A stretch of 39,110 bases of DNA from an uncultured Microbacterium sp. (GCF_937927635.1 NZ_CALBRW010000002.1:1-39110); one strand, 5' to 3'; shown: positions 6,923-15,089, counted from the first letter of the stretch. A program made the numbers and translations. Notes: generated by a model from the sequence alone, not told the origin.

Positions 6923-7963
6923 TCACCCGTCGAGTCGCAGCAGCACCTTCGCGGCCTCGGGTGTCGTCGCCATCCGGAAAGCCTCCTCGGCGTCGTCGAT
7001 CGCGAACTCGTGGGTGATCACGGCGGAGACGTCGAGGCCCTCGGCCAGCATTCGGATCGCGGTGTCCATCTCGTCGGCGAAGCGGTAGCTGCCGCGGTAG
7101 TCGATCTCCTTGGTCACGATCCCGGCGATGCTCGCCTCGATCGTGCCCGCCCGCAGGTTGCCCGCCTGCACGATCACGCCTCCGGGGCGGGTCGCATCGA
7201 TCACGCCGCCGAGGGCGGCCGCTGCACCGGATGCTTCGATGCTGACGTCGACGTTCGAGGGGAGCCGTTCGCCGAGGCCGACGTTCACGACCTCGTCCGC
7301 ACCCATCGCCGTCGCCACGGACAGGGCGTGCGTCGACACATCAGCCCCGATGACGCGTGCGGCGCCGGTGTGCTTGAGAGCTGCGATCGCAAGGGAGCCG
7401 ATCGGGCCGCATCCGTTCACGAGCACCGTGCGGCCCCGCACCTCGCCGGCGCGGGTGACCGCGTGCAGGGCCACCGACAGCGGTTCGACGACTGCACCGA
7501 TGCGCAGTGAGACGCCGGACGGCAGCATCCGCACCTGGTCGAGCCTCACCCGGCGCAGCGTCGAGAACCCGCCCTGCTCGTGCGGGGTGACCGCGGCCGA
7601 GCCGAAATAGCGCACGACGGGCCACAGGTTCGGACGCTCCGCCGCACCCGGCCACGCGGCGGGCTCGCCCACGCGCGTTGCCGGGTGCACGGTGACCGGC
7701 GAGCCGACCTCGAGGCCGGATGCCGCGGCCTCGGCGGCGATGTTCGCACCGATCGCCGCGACCGTGCCGGAGACCTCGTGACCCAGGATGAGCGGATCGC
7801 GCAGCACGGCCGTGCCGGACGCCCCGTGCTTCCAGTACGAGAGGTCGCTGCCGCAGATGCCGCCGTACGCCATCGCGATCAGCACGTCGTCGTCGCCGAC
7901 GACGGGTGACTCGACCTCCGTGACGCGGAGATCGTTCGCGGCGTGGATCATGACGGTCTTCAT
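6923..7963 (-). CDS. medium-chain (L-idonate 5-dehydrogenase-like) dehydrogenase without structural-zinc cysteines
   Basis: Medium-chain dehydrogenase of 346 aa. Catalytic zinc ligands are present: C37 in GGICGSD, H62-E63 in LGHE and the EPLS glutamate. The cofactor site is VNGCGPIGSLAIAALKHTGA. The local pattern SYWKHGASGTAVLRDPLILGHE resembles L-idonate 5-dehydrogenases. The lobe that normally binds structural zinc with four cysteines (about residues 93-115) reads HPATRVGEPAAWPGAAERPN and has none. Family knowledge suggests polyol or keto-acid sugar oxidation; the substrate is unproven. It lies 43 bases downstream of the Nramp-like gene on the same strand, so it probably shares the GntR-controlled promoter. 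Confidence 0.85.
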   Translation of the reverse strand: MKTVMIHAANDLRVTEVESPVVGDDDVLIAMAYGGICGSDLSYWKHGASGTAVLRDPLILGHEVSGTVAAIGANIAAEAAASGLEVGSPVTVHPATRVGEPAAWPGAAERPNLWPVVRYFGSAAVTPHEQGGFSTLRRVRLDQVRMLPSGVSLRIGAVVEPLSVALHAVTRAGEVRGRTVLVNGCGPIGSLAIAALKHTGAARVIGADVSTHALSVATAMGADEVVNVGLGERLPSNVDVSIEASGAAAALGGVIDATRPGGVIVQAGNLRAGTIEASIAGIVTKEIDYRGSYRFADEMDTAIRMLAEGLDVSAVITHEFAIDDAEEAFRMATTPEAAKVLLRLDG

Positions 7964-8006
7964 GGGGTTCCTCTCATGGGAGTGGCGCAGTCGGGGGAGT
8001 GCGCGA

Positions 8007-9404
8007 TCAGGACAGCTGGTCGATGAGCGACAGCACGCCCACCGCGAACACCGCGATCGAGGACAGTGCGAGCCACACGGTGAACCACTTGCCGTCGGCG
8101 ACGCGCTTGTCGATCTGCTTGGCGCGCAGGTACCACGTAGCCACGACGATCGCCATCAGGAAGATCGCGTTGCCGATGCCGGCGATCACGATCATCAGGA
8201 ACGGCGACTGGATGAACAGGTAGAAGATCGCCCAGGTGATCGGCAGGATCACGACGAGGGCCTTCAGCCACCGGTTGCGGCGGTCGACGTCACGCCAGTC
8301 GAACGCACCGAAGATGGCGAGGGTGTTCGCGACCTGGCGGGCGAAGCCGGGGATGTTCGCCATGGCGGTCTTGAACAGGGTCAGCGCGACGCCGATCAGG
8401 AAGATCCACCGCGTCCACTCGCCGAGCGTGTCGGTGAAGATCCGGGCGAGCACGTCGAACATGTCGGTGCCGGAGGGCACCAGGTTCTGCGGGTTGAGCA
8501 CAGCGGCGCCGAGCACGTAGAACGCGACGGTGGAGATGGTGTAGATGATCCACGAGATCATCGCGTCCTTCTTCATCACCGACATCCAGCCGCGTGCGCG
8601 CTTGACCCAGGCCTCGGAGCCGTCGTTGGGTCCGGTGAAGCGGGCGTAGCCCTTCTCGACGCACCAGTACGAGTAAGCGGTGATCTCGCCTGCGCCGACG
8701 CCGGTCATGCCGAACATCGCCAGCGCGATGCCCATCGTTCCGAGCGGGATCTGGAACAGCAGTCCCTCGCCGAGGTCGGCGGCCGACCACGCGAACGGCG
8801 TGAACTGCACGCCGAAGACCATGATGATGACCAGGAGGGTCACGATCGCGACCATGACGGTGGCGACGCCTTCGATCAGCGAGTACTTGTTCGTGATCTG
8901 GATCGCGATCGCGATCGCGACGAGGATGGCGAGCCAGATGCCGACGGACACGGGCGAGAACGGGTCGCCGCCGACGGGCACCAGCATGCTCATCGCGAGC
9001 GCGGCGCCGCCGATCACGCCACCCTGCCCGATGACGATCTGCAGGAACATCAACAGGCCGATGTACGAGATCCAGCCTCGGCCGAACAGCTTCGGCGGGA
9101 CGTCGTTGTAGCCCTCCATCGAGGCGCGGCCGGTCGAGATCGACCAGCGTGCGATCTCCACCTGGATGGCGACCTTGACGAGCGTCGAGACCAGGACGAT
9201 CCACAGCAGCACGAAGCCCGCCTGTGCGCCGAGGGCAGTGGCGGTGATCAGCTCCCCGGAGCCGACGACCGCGGCGCTGGTGAGGAAGCCGGGGCCGAAG
9301 TAGCGCAGGCTGCTCCTCCAGCCGCGTGGCGGCTCCTGGATGTCTGCGACATCGAGGATGTACGGGTCGCGCGGTTGCGTGGGTGCTGCTGTCATCGATG
9401 ACAT
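8007..9404 (-). CDS. Nramp-like transporter with divergent substrate-site motifs
   Basis: Integral membrane protein of 465 aa with about eleven to twelve hydrophobic segments and an Nramp-family framework (YFGPGFL opening; helix 1, long helix 6). In true Mn/Fe Nramps helix 1 carries DPGN; here the aligned residues are GSGE (48-51, AAVVGSGELITA). The helix 6 MPH motif is replaced by GVGAGEITAYSYW (235-247). The classical metal ligands are therefore absent, and the substrate may not be a transition metal. The ATG at 9404 has a weak AGAGG upstream. The gene is the first of a two-gene unit with the dehydrogenase and diverges from a GntR regulator. Confidence 0.82.
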   Translation of the reverse strand: MSSMTAAPTQPRDPYILDVADIQEPPRGWRSSLRYFGPGFLTSAAVVGSGELITATALGAQAGFVLLWIVLVSTLVKVAIQVEIARWSISTGRASMEGYNDVPPKLFGRGWISYIGLLMFLQIVIGQGGVIGGAALAMSMLVPVGGDPFSPVSVGIWLAILVAIAIAIQITNKYSLIEGVATVMVAIVTLLVIIMVFGVQFTPFAWSAADLGEGLLFQIPLGTMGIALAMFGMTGVGAGEITAYSYWCVEKGYARFTGPNDGSEAWVKRARGWMSVMKKDAMISWIIYTISTVAFYVLGAAVLNPQNLVPSGTDMFDVLARIFTDTLGEWTRWIFLIGVALTLFKTAMANIPGFARQVANTLAIFGAFDWRDVDRRNRWLKALVVILPITWAIFYLFIQSPFLMIVIAGIGNAIFLMAIVVATWYLRAKQIDKRVADGKWFTVWLALSSIAVFAVGVLSLIDQLS

Positions 9405-9488
9405 GTCGTCGCCTCTCTCGGCGGTCGGGGTCGGAGAGCCTCGCGTTCACATCATCATCTCTGATCCGCTGCGCGAGGTGTTCGATGG

Positions 9489-9520
9489 AGTGTAGCAAGC
9501 TTGTATACAAGTACACAAGC
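9489..9520 (-). promoter_or_regulatory. Nramp-like gene promoter with GntR-type operator
   Basis: On the minus strand TTGTGT (9513-9518) and TACACT (9489-9494) are 18 bases apart, a plausible -35/-10 pair reading toward the transporter. Between and over them lies GCTTGTATAC-AA-GTACACAAGC (9499-9520), 9 of 10 arm positions matched, containing the perfect 12-mer CTTGTATACAAG (9500-9511). This is the TTGTATACAA type of site often bound by GntR/FCD proteins. Confidence 0.62.
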
Positions 9521-9582
9521 GGTGATCGCCCGTGGATGCCGTCGTGCGGGCAGTGCCGTCCGCCGGGGCTAGATTGGAACCC

Positions 9583-10260
9583 GTGCGCACACCTCGACCC
9601 CGGCCCGAGAGCAGAGCCGCGCTGCACGCCGAGCTGCGCCAGCGCATCATCTCGCTCCAACTCGTCCCCGGGTCGGCGCTGAGTGAGAATCAGCTCGCCG
9701 ATGACCTCGGCGTCAGCCGCACTCCGATCAGGGAATGCCTCATCATGCTCCGCCAGGAGGGGTTCGTCGAGGTGATCCCCCAGGTGGGCACCTTCGTCTC
9801 CCGGGTCGACCCGCACCGCGTCGCGGACGCGCAGTTCATCCGGGAGGCCGTCGAGACCACGGGGCTGCGACAGGTGGAGCATCCGCTCGACCCTCAACTC
9901 GTCGACAGGCTCAGGCGCAATGTCGAGCGTCAGCAGGGCGTGGCGACCGACGTACCGGCCTTCGTCGCGCTCGACGAGGACTTCCATCGGGGGCTGCTGG
10001 CACTCTCAGGACACGAGAGCGCCTGGCAGGCCATCGCCTCGGAGCGTGCGCACCTCGACCGCGCGCGGCGCCTGGGGCTGGAGGAGGTCACGCCGGCCCC
10101 GTACATCGCCGAGCACGGCGCGATCCTGGATGCCGTCATCGACGGCGATCTCGACAGAGCGATCGCGCTCCTGCAGGCGCACGTGCGTGCGGTCTTCCGC
10201 GACATCGAGCGCGTGCAGAAGCGGATGCCCGACGTGTTCACCGTCCCCGGGATCAGCTGA
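9583..10260 (+). CDS. GntR family (FCD) regulator
   Basis: GntR regulator of 225 aa: winged helix at about residues 10-75 (ALHAELRQRIISLQLVPG, then LADDLGVSRTPIRECLIMLRQEG) and an FCD ligand domain with the metal-site pattern DEDFHRGLLALSG and a late AEHGAILDAVIDGD. The frame is open from 9532, but GTG at 9583 is preferred because TAGATT (9570-9575) ends 7 bases before it, giving a leaderless message. It diverges from the Nramp-like/dehydrogenase unit, and the palindrome at 9499-9520 between them is its likely target. The ligand is probably a sugar acid or polyol-derived compound; this is inference. Confidence 0.87.
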   Translation: MRTPRPRPESRAALHAELRQRIISLQLVPGSALSENQLADDLGVSRTPIRECLIMLRQEGFVEVIPQVGTFVSRVDPHRVADAQFIREAVETTGLRQVEHPLDPQLVDRLRRNVERQQGVATDVPAFVALDEDFHRGLLALSGHESAWQAIASERAHLDRARRLGLEEVTPAPYIAEHGAILDAVIDGDLDRAIALLQAHVRAVFRDIERVQKRMPDVFTVPGIS

Positions 10261-10336
10261 CGCCGCTTGGGCTGACCCGCCTCAAGCCTCGCTCAACTCC
10301 CTCGCCCCGGCCGCACCGCTCCGATACCCTCGACTC

Positions 10337-11974
10337 ATGCCATCCGCGACAACGCAGTCCACCAGACGCGAGGCTTTCGGCTCCCGGAACGTCTTCATCC
10401 TCTCCGCGATCGGATCGGCGGTGGGGCTGGGCAACATCTGGCGGTTTCCGTACGTGGCATACGAGGGCGGCGGCGGCGCGTTCCTCATCCCGTACCTGTG
10501 CGCGCTGCTGACCGCAGGCATCCCCCTGCTGTTCTTCGACTACGCGATCGGCCATCGCTTCCGCGGCTCCTCGCCGCTGGCGTTCCGCCGCATGCACCGC
10601 GCCGCCGAGCCGTTGGGATGGTGGCAGGTGCTGATCTGCGTGGTGATCGCCACGTACTACGCGGTGATCATCGCGTGGGCGGCCATGTACACCTGGTTCT
10701 CCGCGCAGATCTCGTGGGGCGCGGGCAATGAGAACGACTTCTTCTTCACCGACTTCCTGCAGATGGGGGACGTCAAGCACGGCATCTCGACGACGTTCGT
10801 GCCGCAGGTGGGCTATCCGCTGATAGCCGTGTGGGTGGTCGTGGTCATCATCATGGCCCTGGGCGTCAAGCGCGGCATCGGCCGCGCCAACGTCGTGCTC
10901 ATGCCGCTGCTGACGGTGATGTTCGCCGCCCTCGTCGTGCAGTCGCTGTTCCTTCCCGGTGCGGTGGACGGCCTGAACGCCTTCTTCACGCCGAACTGGA
11001 AGGCGCTGGCCGACCCGGGTGTGTGGGCCTCGGCGTACGGGCACATCTTCTTCTCACTGTCGGTGGCGTTCGGCATCATGGTCACCTACTCCTCGTACCT
11101 CAAGCGCAAGACCGACCTGACCGGCTCCGGCCTGGTCGTGGCGTTCGCCAACTCCGGCTTCGAGATCCTCGCCGGCATCGGCGTGTTCGCCGCCCTCGGG
11201 TTCATGGCGCAGGCGCAGGGCACGGATGTCGCGCACACCGCCACAGCGGGCATCGGCCTGGCCTTCGTCGCCTTCCCGACCATCGTCTCCCAGGCCACCG
11301 GCGGCTCGATCATCGGCGTGCTGTTCTTCGGCGCCCTGGTGTTCGCCGGCATCACCTCGCTGATCTCCGTGCTGGAGGTCGTGGTCGCGGCTCTGCAGGA
11401 CAAGCTGGGCTGGGGCCGTGTCCGCACCACGCTGGTCGTGTCGATCCCCGTCGCGCTGATCTCCATCGCGATGTTCTCCACCACCACGGCGCTCGCCGTG
11501 CTGGACACCACCGACGCGTTCATCAACGCCTTCGGCATCATGGCCGTCGCCCTGGTCGCGGTGATCCTGGTGGCCTGGATCCTGCACAGGCTGCCCGTGC
11601 TGCGCGACCATCTCAACCGCCGCTCCAGCTTCACCGTCGGCTGGTTCTGGATGCTGCTGGTCGGCGCCCTCGCACCGGTGGTGCTGGGCTACCTGTTCGT
11701 CAGCGAGATCATCGCCAAGATCGACGCACCCTACGGTGGTTATCCGGGCTGGTTCCTGTCGATCTTCGGCTGGGGGATGGTCATCTCCCTGGTCGTGCTG
11801 GCGATCCTGCTGTCGCTGCTGCCGTGGAGCCGGCGCTCGCGCGCCAAGGACGACCCGGAGTATGACGACTTCCTCGTCGAGGAGGCCTACGCGCCGGACG
11901 CCGAGACCGGTGCGGTCCGGATCCCGGATGCCGCAGGCAGAGCGGATGCAACGATGAAGGGAGTCCGGTCATGA
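10337..11974 (+). CDS. metP: sodium-dependent (NSS) methionine/alanine importer, large subunit
   Basis: Neurotransmitter:sodium symporter family protein of 545 aa with about twelve membrane segments. The helix-1 signature SRNVFILSAIGSAVGLGNIW, then RFPYVAYEGGGGAFLIPY, is intact; it forms the Na+ and amino-acid site in the family. It is a member of the group that works with a tiny partner, because the next gene overlaps by ATGA and encodes a MetS-like peptide. Together they resemble the MetPS methionine/alanine importer described in Corynebacterium glutamicum. Although a longer frame is open, ATG at 10337 is chosen: TACCCT (10325-10330) ends 6 bases before it, a leaderless start. Confidence 0.88.
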   Translation: MPSATTQSTRREAFGSRNVFILSAIGSAVGLGNIWRFPYVAYEGGGGAFLIPYLCALLTAGIPLLFFDYAIGHRFRGSSPLAFRRMHRAAEPLGWWQVLICVVIATYYAVIIAWAAMYTWFSAQISWGAGNENDFFFTDFLQMGDVKHGISTTFVPQVGYPLIAVWVVVVIIMALGVKRGIGRANVVLMPLLTVMFAALVVQSLFLPGAVDGLNAFFTPNWKALADPGVWASAYGHIFFSLSVAFGIMVTYSSYLKRKTDLTGSGLVVAFANSGFEILAGIGVFAALGFMAQAQGTDVAHTATAGIGLAFVAFPTIVSQATGGSIIGVLFFGALVFAGITSLISVLEVVVAALQDKLGWGRVRTTLVVSIPVALISIAMFSTTTALAVLDTTDAFINAFGIMAVALVAVILVAWILHRLPVLRDHLNRRSSFTVGWFWMLLVGALAPVVLGYLFVSEIIAKIDAPYGGYPGWFLSIFGWGMVISLVVLAILLSLLPWSRRSRAKDDPEYDDFLVEEAYAPDAETGAVRIPDAAGRADATMKGVRS

Positions 11975-12105
11975 CCCCCCTCGCCGTCGTCATGATGATC
12001 ATCGCCATGGTCACGGTCTGGGGCGGACTCGTCGCCGGCGTTATCAACCTCGCCCGGCATCCCGAGGTCGCCGAGGCCGAGCCGGAGCCGCCCGCCGAGC
12101 TGTAG
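11971..12105 (+). CDS. metS: MetS-like small subunit of the methionine/alanine importer
   Basis: A 44-codon gene. The product has one membrane helix, seen as PLAVVMMIIAMVTVWGGLVAG, then a short cytoplasmic tail rich in Glu, Pro and Ala (ARHPEVAEAEPEPPAEL). The VWGGL motif in the helix, the size, and the position directly after an NSS transporter with a 4-base ATGA overlap match the MetS subunit. In the known system it is needed for transport together with MetP. The exact role of this copy is inferred from context. Confidence 0.85.
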   Translation: MTPLAVVMMIIAMVTVWGGLVAGVINLARHPEVAEAEPEPPAEL

Positions 12106-12153
12106 GCCGCGCGTCGTCGAGACGTCACAGCGGAATACTCGGGCCCCGCTCCT

Positions 12154-12173
12154 GTTGTCACGAGCATGACAAC
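12154..12173. promoter_or_regulatory. palindrome over the start codon of the NAD(P)-binding protein gene
   Basis: GTTGTCA-CGAGCA-TGACAAC has perfect 7-bp arms and includes the ATG at 12166. No SD is apparent before this start. It could be an operator blocking transcription or initiation. No regulator gene is adjacent, so the binding protein is unknown. Confidence 0.45.
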
Positions 12174-12807
12174 TCTCGGAATCATCGGTGCAGGGCACAT
12201 CGGCAGCCAGGTCGCACGCGCGGCCGTCAAGGCAGGCTACGACGTGGTGATCGCGAACTCGCGCGGGCCAGAGACCCTTGCGGATCTCGTAGCCGAGCTG
12301 GGCGACCATGCCAGGGCCGCGACCGCGGCGGATGCCGGTGCCGCCGGCGATGTGGTCGTGGTGACCGTGCCGCTGCGTGCACTCGAGCAGATCCCCGTCG
12401 AGCCCCTGGCAGGCAAGATCGTGCTGGACACCAACAACTACTACTACGAGCGCGATGGCCACATCGACGCGCTCGACAAGGGCGAGACCACCACCTCGCA
12501 ACTGCTGCAGCAGCACCTGCCCAGCTCGAAGGTCGTGAAGGCGTTCAACCACATCCCGTCCGCCGACATCACCACCGATGTCGCCCCTGCGGGCACCCCG
12601 AACCGCCGCGCGCTGGCGACGGCGAGTGACCACGCGGACGCCGTGGAGTTCATCACCCGGTTCTACGACGAGCTCGGGTTCGACACCGTCAACATCGGAC
12701 CGCTCAGCGAGTCGTGGCGCGTCGAGCGCGATCGTCCGGCCTACGTCGTGCGGCAGAACGCCGACGAGCTGAAGGCCAACCTGGCGATCGCCAACCGTCT
12801 GCCCTGA
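12166..12807 (+). CDS. NADPH-dependent F420 reductase-like / NAD(P)-binding protein
   Basis: A 213-aa single-domain Rossmann protein. The dinucleotide fingerprint GIIGAGHIGSQVARAAVKAGYDV is at residues 5-27, with IANSRGPETL as the following strand (an NSR motif typical of NADP-binding members). Conserved features of the F420-dependent NADP reductase-like family follow: VVVTVPLRAL, LDTNNYYYERDG and KVVKAFNHIPS. The family includes true F420:NADPH oxidoreductases but also many proteins of unknown activity, so the reaction is not settled. It stands alone between the importer operon and a convergent esterase gene. Confidence 0.82.
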   Translation: MTTLGIIGAGHIGSQVARAAVKAGYDVVIANSRGPETLADLVAELGDHARAATAADAGAAGDVVVVTVPLRALEQIPVEPLAGKIVLDTNNYYYERDGHIDALDKGETTTSQLLQQHLPSSKVVKAFNHIPSADITTDVAPAGTPNRRALATASDHADAVEFITRFYDELGFDTVNIGPLSESWRVERDRPAYVVRQNADELKANLAIANRLP

Positions 12808-12828
12808 GCCGGTCGGATGGCGCGGGAT

Positions 12829-13629
12829 TCAATGCCGCGCCATCCACTCCGTCACACGTGCGATGGTCCGCCCGAACGCGGGTTCCTCCGGGCGATTGAG
12901 GTGCCCGTGCGTCGTGTCCGGCTCCAGCGACACGTCCGTGGCGATGCCGGCATCCGTCAGCGTCGCGGCGAACGCCTCACCCGAGACCCGCAACTCGTCC
13001 ACCTCGCTGTTGACGATGATCGTCGCGGGGAATCCCGCGACGTCGGATGGCGTCGCCAGCCCTGGCACAGCGGCCAGGGGCGCGTCGTCCGCGTGCCCGC
13101 CGAGGTACGTCTCGTACATCGCCCGCACTGCTGACGGGCCGAACACGTCGGCCGCTGGATTGGCATCCAGGGCGGCTCGCAGTCCGGCCGGCGGTGCCGG
13201 TTGCGCCGCCAGCAGCGTCGGATACGCGAGGATCACTCCGGTCGGGATGGGAACGGATGCCGTGGCAGGCGCGTGACCGAGCATCCGCAGCACTGCGCCG
13301 GCGACGATGTTCGCGCCAGCGCTGGCGCCGCCGATGAAGAGACGCTCGGCGCTGTCGGCCCCGTCGACGAGCCACGACCAGGCTGTGAGGACGTCGTCGG
13401 AACCCGCGGGGAACGTCCGCGAACCGTCTTCGCCCACCAACGCGTAGTCCACGGACACGACGGCCGCGCCGTGCGCAGCGACGGCCCGGGACACGGCATC
13501 CGCCTCCGGCATGTCCAGGCCGCCATGCACGAAGCCGCCGCCGTGCGCCCAGAGCAGCGTGGTCCCCCGCAGCGAGCCGTCGGACGCGGGATAGAGGCGG
13601 ACGAGACCGTCGAGCTCGGTGCGGGACAT
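12829..13629 (-). CDS. alpha/beta hydrolase (HSL-type esterase)
   Basis: Serine hydrolase of 266 aa in the hormone-sensitive-lipase branch. The oxyanion-hole motif HGGGF is at residues 29-33. The nucleophile is S103 in GGASAGAN. The likely acid is D211 (NSEVDELR), and the base is H241 or H243 (DTTHGHLN). Such enzymes cleave short acyl esters or related bonds; the substrate is unknown. ATG at 13629 lies 6 bases after a weak -10 (CATCCT on the minus strand), possibly leaderless. The gene diverges from a GntR regulator, which may control it. Confidence 0.87.
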   Translation of the reverse strand: MSRTELDGLVRLYPASDGSLRGTTLLWAHGGGFVHGGLDMPEADAVSRAVAAHGAAVVSVDYALVGEDGSRTFPAGSDDVLTAWSWLVDGADSAERLFIGGASAGANIVAGAVLRMLGHAPATASVPIPTGVILAYPTLLAAQPAPPAGLRAALDANPAADVFGPSAVRAMYETYLGGHADDAPLAAVPGLATPSDVAGFPATIIVNSEVDELRVSGEAFAATLTDAGIATDVSLEPDTTHGHLNRPEEPAFGRTIARVTEWMARH

Positions 13630-13697
13630 GGTTCAAGGATGGCACCGGTTCATGCGGAGAACTGGCCGATGTCGATGGCTGGTGGTTGAATCCAGAC

Positions 13698-14357
13698 ATG
13701 GTGCTGGAGAGGGAGACCGGCCTGGAATCCTCGCGCGTCGCCGATGCGCTGCGCGAGGACATCATGCTGGGCAGGCGCCAGCCCGGCTCACGGCTGATCG
13801 AACGCGACATCGCGGCTGAGCTGCATGTCTCCCGTCTCCCGGTGCGGGAGGCGATCAGGGCACTCGTCGCCGAGGGCATCGTGGTCTCGACGCCGCGCAG
13901 CTGGGCCGTGGTGCGGGAGTTCTCCGTGCAGGATCTGCAGGACTTCGCCGAGGTCAGATCGGCCATGGAGACCCTCGCGTTCGTGCTGGCGACCCAGCGC
14001 GCAGATGAGGCGGGCTTCGCGCGCCTGGAGGCGATCATCGACGAGGAGGATGCCGCGGCGGCCTCCGGCGATGCGGGCGCCTCGCGCACGGCATCCGCCA
14101 TGTTCCACATCACCGCGGTGGAGCTGGCGCACAATGCCATGCTCTCCGAACTGGCGGCCTCGCTCGTCACGCGGTTGCGCTGGCTGTTCGGGCAGCACGA
14201 CGCGCTGGCGGAGATGGCCGTGGCGCATCGGGACATCCTCACGGCCATGCGAAGGAGAGACATCGGCGCCATCTCGAACATGATTCCCGCGCATCTGGCC
14301 GCGGGTCGGGCAGCGGCCGAGGAGCGGCTGCGGGCTCGCCAGGGCGATGCCCGCTGA
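13698..14357 (+). CDS. GntR family (FCD) regulator
   Basis: GntR regulator of 219 aa. The winged helix is at about residues 12-75 (VADALREDIMLGRRQPGSRL, then IAAELHVSRLPVREAIRALVAEG). The FCD effector domain has the VRSAMETLAFVLA opening and HITAVELAHN, followed by AHRDILTAMRRRDIGA. ATG at 13698 is chosen; an alternative GTG follows at 13701, and an upstream TTG at 13686 lies inside the likely promoter. It diverges from the esterase gene 68 bases away, so that gene is the first candidate target. No clear palindrome was seen in the gap beyond repeated GGTTCA words (13635 and 13647 area). Confidence 0.85.
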   Translation: MVLERETGLESSRVADALREDIMLGRRQPGSRLIERDIAAELHVSRLPVREAIRALVAEGIVVSTPRSWAVVREFSVQDLQDFAEVRSAMETLAFVLATQRADEAGFARLEAIIDEEDAAAASGDAGASRTASAMFHITAVELAHNAMLSELAASLVTRLRWLFGQHDALAEMAVAHRDILTAMRRRDIGAISNMIPAHLAAGRAAAEERLRARQGDAR

Positions 14358-14409
14358 CTTCACTGCCGAACGTCGGCGGCTGCCGGTACGCTCGGTTCGG
14401 GAGGTGCTC

Positions 14410-15045
14410 GTGGGACGCACGACGGATGCCATCGGCGAGGGTGTCGCGATCGCCACGGCGGCGGCACGGCTGGCCGTGAAGAACCAGATCCTGGTCGGCA
14501 CGATCGCGCGCGGCGGCACGTTCGAGATCGACCATTACATGGACGTCGCCCGCAGAGAACTGAAGCACATGGCCAAGGAGTCCGACGAAGAGGCGGACCG
14601 GCTGGACAAGCTGCGCAAGCGCGCCAAGGGGCGCCACTCCGACCCGCACGGCACGCACGACTATCGCGATCGCGACGTGCGCAACCTGCGCCGCCGCGCC
14701 AAGCAGTCCACCGGCGTCGCCGACCGGCTGCGCAGGATGACCGATGAGCCCGACTCGCTGCGCGCGCTCGTGGAGGAGGCTCGGGTCGCGGCGTGGGGCG
14801 ACGTGCGCGGCAACCTCGACCGCCGACTGCGGGTCGAGGGCATGCGCCCCGATCAGGATCCGGATTACGACCGCATGCGCGAAGCGCGGATGCAGGCCCT
14901 GAAACTCGTCGACCTGCAGGCGCTCTCCTCCGAGCGACGCGCGCGCCGCAAACGGGAGAAGGCTGCCGAGAAAGCGGCCGAGAAGCAGGCCGCCAGATCC
15001 GAGCGGAGCACCCGTCGCGAGGCGCGACACGCGGGAGATGCGTGA
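14410..15045 (+). CDS. conserved hypothetical charged protein
   Basis: I do not recognise a functional family. The 211-aa product has a mildly hydrophobic N-terminal third (AIATAAARLAVKNQILVGTI), a middle with many Asp, Arg and His residues (RHSDPHGTHDYRDRDVRNLR), and a strongly charged Lys/Arg/Glu/Ala tail from about residue 165 that should form a long helix. There is no signal peptide or membrane segment. The start GTG at 14410 follows GGGAGG (14399-14404). TACGCT (14387-14392) is a likely -10, so the leader would be short. An earlier ATG at 14347 overlaps the GntR gene and precedes that -10. Homologues annotated as asparagine synthase would not be credible from this sequence. Confidence 0.75.
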   Translation: MGRTTDAIGEGVAIATAAARLAVKNQILVGTIARGGTFEIDHYMDVARRELKHMAKESDEEADRLDKLRKRAKGRHSDPHGTHDYRDRDVRNLRRRAKQSTGVADRLRRMTDEPDSLRALVEEARVAAWGDVRGNLDRRLRVEGMRPDQDPDYDRMREARMQALKLVDLQALSSERRARRKREKAAEKAAEKQAARSERSTRREARHAGDA

Positions 15046-15083
15046 GGGCTCGGCCCGATTTCGCGTCGTGCCTGGCGGTGCTG

Positions 15084-15089
15084 TAGGCT
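15084..15089 (+). promoter_or_regulatory. -10 element of tRNA-Arg
   Basis: TAGGCT lies 26 bases before the mature 5' end of tRNA-Arg(ACG). It is the same hexamer as at several protein genes here. No convincing -35 was found. Confidence 0.5.

Noticed and set aside
8909..8926. GATCGCGATCGCGATCGCGA-like repeat opposite the Nramp-like gene
   Set aside because: It encodes Ala-Ile-Ala-Ile in a membrane helix; the repetition follows from codon use, not from a regulatory site.
7788..9401. 537-codon plus-strand open frame opposite the Nramp-like gene
   Set aside because: His/Asp/Arg-rich shadow of a membrane-protein gene whose own frame has membrane helices and family motifs.
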